Shown here: positions 24,489 through 32,901 of the stretch, piece by piece
Numbering within the stretch: position 1 is the first letter of the stretch
How the letters are laid out: each line of letters begins with the position of its first letter
Assembly: GCA_021775875.1 (NCBI GenBank)
Contig: JAJFHA010000007.1
Span: forward strand, 62,001-126,000
DNA length: 64,000 bases
Direction of reading: 5' to 3'
Source of the DNA: Hyphomicrobiales bacterium
Lineage (GTDB): Bacteria > Pseudomonadota > Alphaproteobacteria > Rhizobiales > NORP267
Position numbers and translations under genes: made by a program
The notes under the pieces: model-generated
Seen by the model: the letters and a program-made list of their open reading frames with translations, nothing else
The model's database searches: none
Told to the model about the DNA's origin: nothing

Positions 24489-25880
24489 ATGAATAAAAAT
24501 TCACGCAACGATTTGTGGGTTACCCTGACCCCGGCCATTTTTGTCCTGTTATGGGCAACCGGGTTTATCGGCGCAAAATACGGCTTGCCTTACGCCGAAC
24601 CGATGACGTTTCTTGTCTGGCGCTTTGCGATTGTCTGCGTCATTCTTTTTGCAATTTCCCTGATCATGAAAGCCCCCTGGCCGAAAACACCAGTGGATGT
24701 GCTTCACAACATCATTACGGGATCCCTGCTCCACGGCCTATATCTGGGTGGCGTATTCTGGGCCATTGCACGGGGCATGCCTGCTGGCATCAGCGCCCTG
24801 ATCGTTGGCTTCCAGCCGCTCATTACCGCAGTTTTCGCCAGTCTCCTGCTTGGTGAAAAAATCACCGCCCGGCAATGGACCGGATTACTGATCGGGATGG
24901 CTGGCCTTGGTCTGGTTCTGGGCCCACGATTACCAGACGGCGGCCTTGCCTGGGGAGACAATATCGCGCTGATGCTCAATATTGCCGCGCTTGCCGGCAT
25001 TACGTTTGGCACGATTTATCAAAAAGCTTTTATATCGGGCGCTGATTTGAGAACCGGCGTATTTCTACAATATGTCGGCGGGGTGCTTGTTACCGGTACC
25101 GCCATGTATTTTTTCGAAGAAGGCCGCATCGAATGGAGTCCGGAACTGATTGGCACCATGGCATGGCTAATCATCGCGCTCTCCCTTGGCGCCATCTCGT
25201 TATTGATGTTGATGATCCGGCGCGGCGCATTATCCAAGGTCGCCACGCTGTTTTACCTTGTGCCCGCAGTGACCAGTCTGATGGCGTGGTTCCTGTTTGA
25301 TGAAACCCTCTCCCCGTGGCAATTGGCCGGGGTTGGCGTCATCATGTTTGCAGTTTGGCTGGCAACCAGCACAGGCAAGGCAAATGCGCGGTGGCGAACC
25401 GGGAAAAATGGAATACATCATTTATTGTATGGATTGGGCGCAATTTTGATCGCCTGGGGTGTAAGCGACTTTGCACTGAATTTCAGCGAAAACGGCGTGC
25501 TCCCCTTGATTGTCACCTATGGCGGGGTATCCAATATCACCATCGGGTTCATCATGATCGGCCTTGGTCGCTGCATCCAGCTCTTGCAAAACCTCCGGAG
25601 CGGCGCGTCCATCCGGCCCGTGACCGCTAGATTGAAATCAATAGAAACGCCCGAAGCGAATGAACCGGTTGAGCCCAAAATCGCGGAAGAGATTGTTGAT
25701 CCCCAGGACGACATTGCTAATTCCTCCCCAGGCAAAATCATCAAGGAAGGTGATATTCGCGGTTATCCATTCCGGATTTATGAAAACGGCGAGATTGAAC
25801 TGGAAACAAAGTCCGGTTGGCATGTCTTCAAAACCATTGAAGAGGTCCAGGCGCATATCTCCGCCGAAACATCTGGCTGA
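24489..25880 (+). CDS. EamA/DMT-family transporter with extra C-terminal membrane and soluble segments
   Basis: A 463-residue protein. Residues 1-300 are a standard ten-helix EamA transporter (WATGFIGAKYGLPYAEPMTFL; second repeat ending AGVGVIMFAVWLAT). About 160 further residues are unusual. Residues 310-375 hold two more hydrophobic spans (LLYGLGAILIAWGVSDFAL; NITIGFIMIGLGRCIQLL). An acidic, Pro-rich linker follows, then a compact tail of about 45 residues (GYPFRIYENGEIELETKSGW). Ordinary DMT permeases end near residue 300. It lies between ccr and mcd, so it might move a metabolite of that pathway. The substrate is unknown. Confidence 0.82.
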   Translation: MNKNSRNDLWVTLTPAIFVLLWATGFIGAKYGLPYAEPMTFLVWRFAIVCVILFAISLIMKAPWPKTPVDVLHNIITGSLLHGLYLGGVFWAIARGMPAGISALIVGFQPLITAVFASLLLGEKITARQWTGLLIGMAGLGLVLGPRLPDGGLAWGDNIALMLNIAALAGITFGTIYQKAFISGADLRTGVFLQYVGGVLVTGTAMYFFEEGRIEWSPELIGTMAWLIIALSLGAISLLMLMIRRGALSKVATLFYLVPAVTSLMAWFLFDETLSPWQLAGVGVIMFAVWLATSTGKANARWRTGKNGIHHLLYGLGAILIAWGVSDFALNFSENGVLPLIVTYGGVSNITIGFIMIGLGRCIQLLQNLRSGASIRPVTARLKSIETPEANEPVEPKIAEEIVDPQDDIANSSPGKIIKEGDIRGYPFRIYENGEIELETKSGWHVFKTIEEVQAHISAETSG

Positions 25881-25925
25881 ACGGACCCGAATGAAGCATT
25901 GCACTGACGGACACATGGTTTATTG

Positions 25926-25934
25926 TGCGCTGCA
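25926..25934. promoter_or_regulatory. TGC-N3-GCA palindrome upstream of mcd
   Basis: TGCGCTGCA inside the larger near-palindrome TATTGTGCGCTGCAATA, 17-25 bp before the mcd ATG. It overlaps the expected ribosome-binding or promoter zone, a position suited to repression. Confidence 0.45.
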
Positions 25935-25950
25935 ATAAGTGGAGCCGCCA

Positions 25951-27621
25951 ATGACCTCATCACCAAACCCGTTGCCAAATCTGGATAGCCTGCTGGCGGC
26001 CGCCGTTCCTGCCGCAGACCGCGTGCTGGAACTGGCTCGTGCTGGCGTTGCAGCGTTGGTGATCGAAGACGATAAAATTTCAAGCGCGGCCATTGAGCGC
26101 GAACAACGCGCCGTCCACGGCCTGTCCTGGTTTGCGACCTATACAGAAGCGCTGCGCCAGATTGCCCGCTATGCCGACCGGATGATTGGCGATGGGGGAT
26201 TTGGAGAGATGGAAGCCCTGCTTTGCCAGATCGGGGCCGGGGAATATCTGTCCCAGATGTTTACCGGCATTCCCATGAGCCAGACCGAAATTGCCCGTCC
26301 GCAGGATTTAGGCATTGATCCGGGCGATCTGGCGGGTTGCATGAATGAAGCCGCCACCAGCTTGATCATGTCTGGCAATACCAGCAAAACCCGCGCCCGG
26401 CTCGCGGCGTTAATCACCGCAAGCGACGGCGCCGATATGTATGGCGATGCCGGGCTTAACGATACGCTGGAAGCATTTCGCAGCGAGATGCGTCGGTTTG
26501 CCAACGAAAAAGTTCTGCCTGAAGCCCATGAATGGCATCTGAAGAATGATTATATTCCCCTGGAGATTATTGCCCAGCTTTCTGAGCTTGGCGTGTTCGG
26601 CCTCACCATTCCGGAAGAATATGGCGGCCTCGGCATGGGCAAAGAATCCATGTGTGTGGTCTCAGAAGAATTATCGCGTGGCTATATCGGCGTCGGGTCC
26701 CTCGGCACCCGGTCTGAAATTGCCGCTGAATTGATCCTTGGAGGCGGCACCAACGAACAAAAGCAAAAATGGCTACCAAAAATTGCCTCCGGTGAAATTT
26801 TACCCACCGCCGTATTCACCGAACCAAATACCGGCTCCGATCTGGCATCCCTCAAAACCCGCGCCGTGCGTGACGGCGACGTCTACCGGATCACCGGCAA
26901 CAAGACCTGGATCACCCATGCCGCCAGGGCCGATGTGATGACCCTGTTGGTACGTACCGGCGACGGCGACAGCGGCTATCGCGGCCTCTCCATGTTTCTC
27001 GCCGAAAAACCACGTGGCGACGACGCGGACCCGTTCCCGATCAACGGCATGTCCGGCAGCGAGATCGAAGTGCTCGGCTATCGCGGCATGAAGGAATATG
27101 AAATCGGCTTTGACGGTTTTGAAGTGAAAGCCGAAAACCTGCTTGGCGGCATCGAGGGCGCAGGTTTCAAACAATTGATGCAGACATTTGAATCTGCCCG
27201 TATCCAGACCGCAGCCCGGGCCATCGGTGTGGCTCAATCTGCCATGGATCTGGGATTGCGCTACGCCAATGAACGCATCCAGTTCGGCAAACCAATCGCT
27301 GAATTTCCACGCGTCGCCGACAAAATTGTGATGATGGCAGCCGAAATCATGATGGTGCGCCAGTTGACTTATTTTGCCGCCCGGGAAAAAGACCAGGACC
27401 GGCGCTGCGACCTGGAAGCTGGCATGGCCAAACTGTTGGCTGCCCGTATTGCCTGGTCATCCGCCGACAATGCCCTGCAAATCCACGGCGGCAACGGTTT
27501 CGCGCTCGAATACCCGATCAGCCGGGTGCTGTGCGACGCCCGCATCCTGAACATCTTCGAAGGCGCCGCCGAAATCCAGGCCCAGGTAATCGCCCGTCGC
27601 TTGCTGGAAAAAGGCAATTAG
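25951..27621 (+). CDS. mcd: (2S)-methylsuccinyl-CoA dehydrogenase
   Basis: An acyl-CoA dehydrogenase of about 556 residues. The ACAD core (residues about 170-555) shows LGVFGLTIPEEYGGLGM, AVFTEPNTGSDLASLKT, GNKTWITHAARAD and the C-terminal QIHGGNGFALEYPISR. The extra N-terminal domain of about 150 residues, ending before LNDTLEAFRSEMRRF, is what separates Mcd from ordinary 380-residue dehydrogenases. It oxidises methylsuccinyl-CoA to mesaconyl-CoA, passing electrons to EtfAB, which is encoded at 37.2 kb. GTGGAG seven bases upstream supports the ATG at 25951; a GTG at 25939 is the alternative. Mesaconyl-CoA hydratase is not in the window. Confidence 0.88.
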   Translation: MTSSPNPLPNLDSLLAAAVPAADRVLELARAGVAALVIEDDKISSAAIEREQRAVHGLSWFATYTEALRQIARYADRMIGDGGFGEMEALLCQIGAGEYLSQMFTGIPMSQTEIARPQDLGIDPGDLAGCMNEAATSLIMSGNTSKTRARLAALITASDGADMYGDAGLNDTLEAFRSEMRRFANEKVLPEAHEWHLKNDYIPLEIIAQLSELGVFGLTIPEEYGGLGMGKESMCVVSEELSRGYIGVGSLGTRSEIAAELILGGGTNEQKQKWLPKIASGEILPTAVFTEPNTGSDLASLKTRAVRDGDVYRITGNKTWITHAARADVMTLLVRTGDGDSGYRGLSMFLAEKPRGDDADPFPINGMSGSEIEVLGYRGMKEYEIGFDGFEVKAENLLGGIEGAGFKQLMQTFESARIQTAARAIGVAQSAMDLGLRYANERIQFGKPIAEFPRVADKIVMMAAEIMMVRQLTYFAAREKDQDRRCDLEAGMAKLLAARIAWSSADNALQIHGGNGFALEYPISRVLCDARILNIFEGAAEIQAQVIARRLLEKGN

Positions 27622-27630
27622 CGCACCACC

Positions 27631-27780
27631 CGTCATCCCGGCCAAGTGCCGGCGAAGCCGAAGCGCCGAGCCGGGATCCAGCGCAATAAGTGCCGTTAGG
27701 CTCTAAATAGCGGCTTCGCCAAATATTACGCTGGATCCCGGATCACGTGATGCGCTACGCGCACACTGTCCGGGATGACG
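27631..27780. repeat. 150-bp palindromic intergenic repeat (REP/MITE-like)
   Basis: The element starts CGTCATCCCG and ends with its exact inverse CGGGATGACG. Inside, GCCGGGATCCAGCG and CGCTGGATCCCGGA form a second inverted pair around an AT-rich centre. It fills the convergent gap between mcd and cysK. Elements with this CGTCATCCCGG...GGATCCAGCG architecture are commonly dispersed in alphaproteobacterial intergenic DNA. No other full copy was noticed in this window. It could also act as a bidirectional terminator. Confidence 0.85.
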
Positions 27781-27802
27781 ACATGGAATAGATCAATCCC
27801 CC

Positions 27803-28849
27803 TCAAGCCAGATGAAAACCCGGGGTTGAATGGGACAAGGCCACTTCTTCGTCCGTCATATCAACCGCGATATCGGCAAAGAGCGGCGTGCTGAGATAGC
27901 GTTCGCCGGTATCCGGCAGCATGCACAGGATGGTTGAGCCGTCTGGTGCGTCTTTGGCGACCTGCAACGCGGCGGCAAAAGTTGCGCCGCTGGAAATACC
28001 GACAAAGATACCTTCCTTTGCCGCCAGCTCCTGGCTGCAGCGAATGGCGTCTGGTCCGGCAATTGTCAGGACTTTGTCGATCACGCCGGCATCAACCGCA
28101 TCGCCGGTGATTTTCGGAATGAAATCCGGGCTCCAGCCCTGCATCGGATGCGGAGAAAAGGCCGGATGACTACCGCCCGGTGATCCGTCATCGTTGCGCA
28201 CCTGGCCATCCCCGCTTGTCAGCAACGCCGCGACTTCTGGCTCCGCAACAATAATTTTTGTGTCCGGGCTTTCCTTGGCCAGAACCCGTGATACCCCGTG
28301 CAGGGTGCCGCCAGTGCCAAACCCGGTTACCCAATAATCGAGCTTTTCGCCTTTGAAATCTTCGAGAATTTCAACAGCCGTGGTGCGCGAGTGAACATCC
28401 GGATTGGAATCATTTTCAAACTGACGCGTCAGAAACCATCCGTTCGCCACCGCCAGTTCTTTTGCCTTGTTGACCATTCCAAGGCCCTTTTCGGTGGCTG
28501 GCGTCAAAACCACCTTGGCACCGAGAAACCGCATCAGCTTGCGCCGCTCAATGCTAAAACTCTCGGCCATTGTGAGCACCAGCGGATAGCCTTTTTGGGC
28601 GCAGACCATGGCAAGACCGATACCGGTATTACCGCTGGTTGCTTCGATCACCGTTTGTCCCGGCTTCAACGCACCGGATTTTTCTGCGTCTTCGATAATA
28701 CCGAGCGCCAACCGGTCCTTGACCGATCCAAGGGGGTTGAAAGCTTCCATCTTCACATACAGATTGACGTGAGACGGTGCCAGTTTGCCAATTTTCACAA
28801 CCGGCGTATTGCCCACGGTTTCAAGAATATTATTGTATTTACGCGCCAT
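27803..28849 (-). CDS. cysK: cysteine synthase A (O-acetylserine sulfhydrylase)
   Basis: A 348-residue PLP enzyme making cysteine from O-acetylserine and sulfide. NPLGSVKDRLAL carries the PLP Lys near residue 44. EATSGNTGIGLAMVCA is the Ser/Thr substrate loop, GTGGTLHGVSRVL the phosphate-binding Gly-rich loop, and EGIFVGISSGATFAA the C-terminal PLP-nitrogen Ser region. It is about 30 residues longer than E. coli CysK, with a small acidic C-terminal extension ending GFHLA. No regulatory CBS domains are present. It converges on mcd across the palindromic repeat. Confidence 0.9.
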   Translation of the reverse strand: MARKYNNILETVGNTPVVKIGKLAPSHVNLYVKMEAFNPLGSVKDRLALGIIEDAEKSGALKPGQTVIEATSGNTGIGLAMVCAQKGYPLVLTMAESFSIERRKLMRFLGAKVVLTPATEKGLGMVNKAKELAVANGWFLTRQFENDSNPDVHSRTTAVEILEDFKGEKLDYWVTGFGTGGTLHGVSRVLAKESPDTKIIVAEPEVAALLTSGDGQVRNDDGSPGGSHPAFSPHPMQGWSPDFIPKITGDAVDAGVIDKVLTIAGPDAIRCSQELAAKEGIFVGISSGATFAAALQVAKDAPDGSTILCMLPDTGERYLSTPLFADIAVDMTDEEVALSHSTPGFHLA

Positions 28850-29026
28850 CTGAATGCCCTCTTTGTTGACCAGGTTTTCCCAACACTACGTATACACCCT
28901 TTTTTGGACATATCATTCAGGAATTTTTACGCCAACCGGCATGGATATTTCTTCGATTGTCGCCGAATGTTTCGCAGCGGTCGTAATCCGCTCATTCATC
29001 ATGCCGATTTGCAATATTCTTGTCTC

Positions 29027-29653
29027 ATGGACCAGAGCATTGAAGCTGATTTCGATTTCAAACGCGGGCAAGGCAATATCCTGATGATTGCCTGCGGCGC
29101 GCTTGGCCGTGAAATTATCGACCTTATTGAGCGCAATGAATGGCGGCATCTCGATGTTACCTGCCTGCCTGCAAAATTGCATCACAACCCGCATCTTATT
29201 CCAGAAGCGATCCGCCGGAAAATTCAGGATGCGAAAGACGCTTACGAAAAAATTTATGTACTCTATGGCGATTGCGGGACCGCTGGTGAACTCGACAGGG
29301 TTCTCGCCGAAGAAGGCAATATCGAACGTATCCCCGGGCCGCATTGTTTCTCTTTTTATACCGGCAACGACCAATTTGCGGAAAATGCCGAAGATGAAAT
29401 CACCACGTTTTTTCTGACCGATTATTTCTGTCGCCATTTCGACAAGTTTGTCTGGGAAGCGCTGGGTCTGCACAAGCATGAAAGCATGCTGGAATTCGTT
29501 TTCGGGAATTACAAAAAAGTGCTGTTCATGCCTCAGGTGAAAGATGAAGCGCTCGAACAAAAGGCGCAGGAAATAGCGACCCGGCTCGGTCTTGAATATG
29601 AATGCCGCCATTGCGGCTATGGTGACCTGGCAAGCTTCATGGCCCGGGCCTGA
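29027..29653 (+). CDS. DUF1638 domain-containing protein
   Basis: About 208 residues from ATG 29027. The tracked ORF runs 243 codons further upstream only because the antisense of cysK is open, so that extension is rejected. The family landmarks are ILMIACGALGREI near the start, VLYGDCGTAGELDRVL, GPHCFSFYTG, and CRHCGYGDL near the end. Cysteines in these motifs suggest a metal or cofactor site. DUF1638 proteins are often found near corrinoid methyltransferase systems, but none lies here and the function is unknown. An in-frame ATG at 28968 is possible. No good Shine-Dalgarno sequence is visible. Confidence 0.8.
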   Translation: MDQSIEADFDFKRGQGNILMIACGALGREIIDLIERNEWRHLDVTCLPAKLHHNPHLIPEAIRRKIQDAKDAYEKIYVLYGDCGTAGELDRVLAEEGNIERIPGPHCFSFYTGNDQFAENAEDEITTFFLTDYFCRHFDKFVWEALGLHKHESMLEFVFGNYKKVLFMPQVKDEALEQKAQEIATRLGLEYECRHCGYGDLASFMARA

Positions 29654-29661
29654 CCCGGGCC
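29641..29661 (+). terminator. GC-rich hairpin spanning the DUF1638 stop codon
   Basis: GGCCCGGG-CCTGA-CCCGGGCC is a perfect 8-bp stem with a 5-nt loop containing the TGA stop. There is no T-run, so it is at most an mRNA-stabilising or pausing structure. Confidence 0.35.
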
Positions 29662-29765
29662 TGAATTGCATCAGATTTCGGATTGATACATCATCAGGGC
29701 CTTGATTTATCCAGCCATTGTCATGAACATATCCAAATCATTTGACAGCAACAGGAGCCGGGCTA

Positions 29766-30527
29766 ATGGCCAATCTGAAAACTGAAGACCTTGGAGACGG
29801 CATCCGCCTGCTCACCCTGTCACGTGCCCCGGTCAACGCTTTAAATGCCGGGTTTCTTGGCGAGCTGGAAGTGGCCTTTCGGGACGCGAATGAAGATGAT
29901 GCCGTCCGCGTTCTTCTCCTCAACAGCGATCTCAAGGTGCTGTCCGCCGGGATGGACCTGAAAGAGGCCAGCGAATTTACCGATGCCGACCAGACCGCAA
30001 TTGTCGACGGGTTGAACGCCACCTATCTGGAATTGTACCGAATGCCGAAACCGGTCATCACTGTCGTCAACCGGGCTGCAATCGCTGGCGGCATGTTCTT
30101 TGTGCTGGCGTCAGATTTCAGCCTGGCCGATACCGGCGCAGTCCTTGGTTTGACGGAGGTACGGGTTGGCGTTGATTTCCCCATCTGCGCCATGGAAATT
30201 GCCCGCGCCGAGATGCCACCGCTTACATTCAAGCGGATTGTCTTGTCCGGCCAGAATGTTGTCGCAGAAGATGCCGTCCCCATGGGCCTGATCAATGAAG
30301 TGATCGCGCCGGATGCGTTGATGGACCGGGCACTTGAAATTGCCCACGAATATGCCCGCATTCCGCAACTCACTTTTGCCAGTGTCAAAACCCAGATGCG
30401 CAAATCAATTGTAGACAAAGTCACCAAGGTCGTTGCCGATAAATCCGACCCGAAACGACATGGCTGGTTCAATGAAGAAACGCTGGATGCCATGAGCGCA
30501 TTGTTGGCCGCAGCAACAAAGAAATAA
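29766..30527 (+). CDS. enoyl-CoA hydratase/isomerase family protein
   Basis: A 253-residue crotonase-fold protein. AGGAG eight bases upstream fixes the ATG at 29766; the ORF track starts eight codons earlier at a TTG. RAPVNALNAGFL and LLNSDLKVLSAGMDLKEASEF form the first oxyanion-hole strand. RAAIAGGMFFVLASDFSLAD forms the second, where a catalytic Glu would normally lie slightly further on. LTEVRVGVDFP is typical of the isomerase/hydratase superfamily. Without clear catalytic acid positions, hydratase and isomerase cannot be told apart. It probably acts in beta-oxidation-type CoA metabolism. Confidence 0.82.
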   Translation: MANLKTEDLGDGIRLLTLSRAPVNALNAGFLGELEVAFRDANEDDAVRVLLLNSDLKVLSAGMDLKEASEFTDADQTAIVDGLNATYLELYRMPKPVITVVNRAAIAGGMFFVLASDFSLADTGAVLGLTEVRVGVDFPICAMEIARAEMPPLTFKRIVLSGQNVVAEDAVPMGLINEVIAPDALMDRALEIAHEYARIPQLTFASVKTQMRKSIVDKVTKVVADKSDPKRHGWFNEETLDAMSALLAAATKK

Positions 30528-30559
30528 GTCAGGAACGACCGACCGGTTTCGTGATATTT

Positions 30560-31708
30560 TTAAGCGTCCGCCGCAAGCGCCTGTTGCAAATCGCCGATCA
30601 GGTCTTCCACATGCTCAACACCAACGGAAAGCCGGAGCAGGTCTTCAGGCACTGGCGTTGAAGGTCCTTCCATCGAGGCGCGGTGCTCAATAAGGCTTTC
30701 AACCCCGCCAAGCGAGGTGGCGCGCTTCCAGATTTTCACGTTGGCCGCCACCTGTATCGCTGCCGCCGCCCCGCCCTTGATCCGCAACGACAGCATGGCG
30801 CCAAAGCCGCCCTGCATTTGCCGTACCGCTATATCATGGCCGGGATGATTTTCCAGACCCGGATAAAGCACCTCGACGATGTTGGGATGGCCTTCAAAAT
30901 GCGCCGCGATTTTGAGCGCCGCCTCGCTCGCCGACCGCACACGCAAATGCAGGGTCCGCATGCCGCGCACCAGCAATGCTGCTTGCTGAGGTCCGAGAAT
31001 CGCACCGCCGCTTGCGCGCGCCGACGAAATTTTTTCCCAAATCTCATCGGCCTCGCGGGTCACCAATATCCCGGCCAGAACATCCGAATGACCATTGAGA
31101 TATTTGGTTGCCGAATGCATGACAATATCTGCGCCAAGCGCCAACGGGTTGGTAAAAACCGGCGTGGCAACGGTGGAATCCACGACCAAAATCGCCCCGG
31201 CACCGTGCGCCTTATTCGCGACGCGGGCAATATCGGTGATGGTCCAAAGCGGATTTGCCGGGGTCTCGATCCAGACTATTTTTGTCGATCCTTTAGCCAG
31301 AACCGCTTCAAGCGCCGCCGGATCGGACATATCAACAAAGCTAACTTTGACACCCCGCGCCACCAACCGGACAGCAAGCCAATCGCGCAACGCCCAATAC
31401 ATCACTTTGGGCGCGATCACATGGTCACCGTTTGTGAGGTTTTCAAAGACCGCCACAGCCGCCGCCATCCCGGAGGCAAATGCTAAAGCACCCGCCCCAC
31501 CTTCAAGTGCCGCCACAACATTTTCAGCCAACCGGGTGGTCGGGTTATGTGGGCGCCCGTAGATCAACCCGTTTGGATATTGATTGTCGGCATCCCGTTC
31601 ATAGGTGGTTGCAACATGGATCGCCTGAACAAGACCGCCGCTCGGCACATCCCCCTGCCCAAGGGCCTGGGCCGAGATGGTTTCCGGGTGCGGTGGCTTG
31701 TTGCTCAT
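30560..31708 (-). CDS. cystathionine gamma-synthase/lyase family PLP enzyme (trans-sulfuration)
   Basis: About 382 residues from the ATG at 31708 (a TTG lies five codons upstream). Fold-type I PLP enzyme of the Cys/Met metabolism family: IYGRPHNPTTRLAENVVAALEGG (substrate and phosphate region), ALAFASGMAAAVAVF (PLP phosphate loop), VVDSTVATPVFTNPLALGAD (the Asp that pairs with the pyridine N) and MHSATKYLNGHSDVLAG with the Schiff-base Lys. Residues deciding between cystathionine synthase, beta- or gamma-lyase and O-acylhomoserine sulfhydrylase cannot be resolved by eye. It is divergent from an SDR gene across 109 bp holding a tandem repeat. Confidence 0.85.
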   Translation of the reverse strand: MSNKPPHPETISAQALGQGDVPSGGLVQAIHVATTYERDADNQYPNGLIYGRPHNPTTRLAENVVAALEGGAGALAFASGMAAAVAVFENLTNGDHVIAPKVMYWALRDWLAVRLVARGVKVSFVDMSDPAALEAVLAKGSTKIVWIETPANPLWTITDIARVANKAHGAGAILVVDSTVATPVFTNPLALGADIVMHSATKYLNGHSDVLAGILVTREADEIWEKISSARASGGAILGPQQAALLVRGMRTLHLRVRSASEAALKIAAHFEGHPNIVEVLYPGLENHPGHDIAVRQMQGGFGAMLSLRIKGGAAAAIQVAANVKIWKRATSLGGVESLIEHRASMEGPSTPVPEDLLRLSVGVEHVEDLIGDLQQALAADA

Positions 31709-31773
31709 ATCAATTATGTCCAATTTCGATCTTGTCGATTGTCTGCCTCTTTATCAGAAACTATAATGGCCCA

Positions 31774-31800
31774 GAAAATTCATTCTACGAAAATTCATTC
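31774..31800. repeat. two tandem copies of GAAAATTCATTC
   Basis: GAAAATTCATTC occurs twice (31774-31785 and 31789-31800) with a 3-bp gap, giving a 15-bp period, in the 109-bp region between the divergent PLP enzyme and SDR genes. The spacing of about one and a half helical turns could suit tandem regulator binding. It could also be chance slippage. Confidence 0.5.
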
Positions 31801-31817
31801 GGGCGAACCTGGAATCC

Positions 31818-32651
31818 ATGAAAAACAAATCCATCCTGATTACCGGCTGCTCAACCGGGATTGGCCGCCATTGTGCAATGGCGCTCAAAGCTCGTGGCTG
31901 GCGGATCTTTGCAACCGCCCGCAACGAAAAAGACCTGGCGGACCTCGCCAAGGAGGGCCTCGAAGCGGTCCATCTGGATTATGCCGATCCATCTTCAATC
32001 GCGGCCTGTGCCGACCATGTTCTGAATGCAACCGAAGGCAAGCTATATGCGCTCTTCAACAATGGCGCCTATGGGCAGCCGGGGGCTGTTGAAGATTTGA
32101 GCGTTGATGCATTGCGCGCCCAGTTCGAAGCTAATTTTTTCGGCTGGCACGACCTGACCACCCGATTGATCCCGGCCATGCGGCAAAATGGTGAAGGGCG
32201 GATCGTACAATGTTCGTCCGTACTCGGGTTGATCGCGATCAGGTTCCGGGGCGCTTATTCAGCGTCAAAATTTGCCCTTGAAGGATTGAGCGATTCTCTA
32301 CGTCTGGAATTACAGGACACTAATATTCATATTTCACTGATCGAACCTGGACCCATTGAAAGCCGGTTCCGTGATAACGCGCTGATAAAATTCAAGGCCA
32401 ATATTGATATCGATACATCCCCTCATCGCGACACCTATCGTGAAACGCTTGAACGGCTCAATGCCAGTGCGCCACCAAACAAATTCAAACTTGGACCGGA
32501 CGCAGTTTTCAAAAAGTTGGTACATGCGCTTGAAAGCCCAAGCCCACGCGCCCGCTATTTTGTTACTGTCAGCACCTGGATGGCGGTACTTGGTCGGCGG
32601 TTCCTGCCAACAAAAATTTACGATATGCTGCTGGTCCGGCAATCAGGATAA
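31818..32651 (+). CDS. short-chain dehydrogenase/reductase (SDR)
   Basis: A 277-residue classical-type SDR. The N-terminal nucleotide loop is GCSTGIGRHCA, with NNGAYG as the NNAG variant. IVQCSSVLG holds the catalytic Ser, and YSASKFALEGLSDSLRLEL the Tyr-x3-Lys pair. The C-terminal 80 residues resemble retinol-dehydrogenase-like SDRs acting on lipophilic alcohols. The substrate is unknown. The following HIG1 and adenosyltransferase genes are on the same strand at short distances, but a functional link is not evident. Confidence 0.88.
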   Translation: MKNKSILITGCSTGIGRHCAMALKARGWRIFATARNEKDLADLAKEGLEAVHLDYADPSSIAACADHVLNATEGKLYALFNNGAYGQPGAVEDLSVDALRAQFEANFFGWHDLTTRLIPAMRQNGEGRIVQCSSVLGLIAIRFRGAYSASKFALEGLSDSLRLELQDTNIHISLIEPGPIESRFRDNALIKFKANIDIDTSPHRDTYRETLERLNASAPPNKFKLGPDAVFKKLVHALESPSPRARYFVTVSTWMAVLGRRFLPTKIYDMLLVRQSG

Positions 32652-32699
32652 TTCCTGTCGAATTTCAATTGTTTCAATTTTTTTCAGGAGCCGTCGCCT

Positions 32700-32891
32700 A
32701 TGTCTGTTCTACTTGAATATGCCGTGCCCCTCGCCCTTGGTGCCGTACTCCTCGTATTGTTGATGGGCTTGTGGAACATGATGCGGGGTGGCGATTCAAA
32801 TCGGTCGCAAAAGCTGATGCGGTGGCGGGTCGGCCTCCAGTTTCTGGCCGTTATCCTGATCATGGGCACACTCTATTTCACCAGCCAATAG
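32700..32891 (+). CDS. HIG1 domain (twin transmembrane) small protein
   Basis: A 63-residue protein with two membrane helices (YAVPLALGAVLLVLLMGLWNMM and LQFLAVILIMGTLYFTS) joined by a short basic loop. The loop reads QKLMRWRVGLQ, an exact fit to the HIG1 motif Q-x3-R-x-R-x3-Q. HIG1 proteins associate with respiratory complexes in mitochondria; bacterial members have been tied to cytochrome oxidase assembly or are uncharacterised. AGGAG sits nine bases before the ATG. It ends 10 bp before the adenosyltransferase gene, so the two are co-transcribed, a common alphaproteobacterial pairing. Confidence 0.88.
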   Translation: MSVLLEYAVPLALGAVLLVLLMGLWNMMRGGDSNRSQKLMRWRVGLQFLAVILIMGTLYFTSQ

Positions 32892-32901
32892 GCAATCTGC
32901 A

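Noticed and set aside
28298-29026. 243-codon N-terminal extension of the DUF1638 ORF
   Set aside because: It is antisense to cysK and has no family motif; the DUF1638 domain begins at the ATG at 29027.
28913-29671. 252-aa minus-strand ORF over the DUF1638 gene
   Set aside because: The plus-strand DUF1638 motifs are convincing, and the antisense frame has none.
30683-31486. 267-aa plus-strand ORF
   Set aside because: It is a shadow of the trans-sulfuration PLP enzyme on the other strand, with no recognisable motifs and a composition typical of antisense frames.
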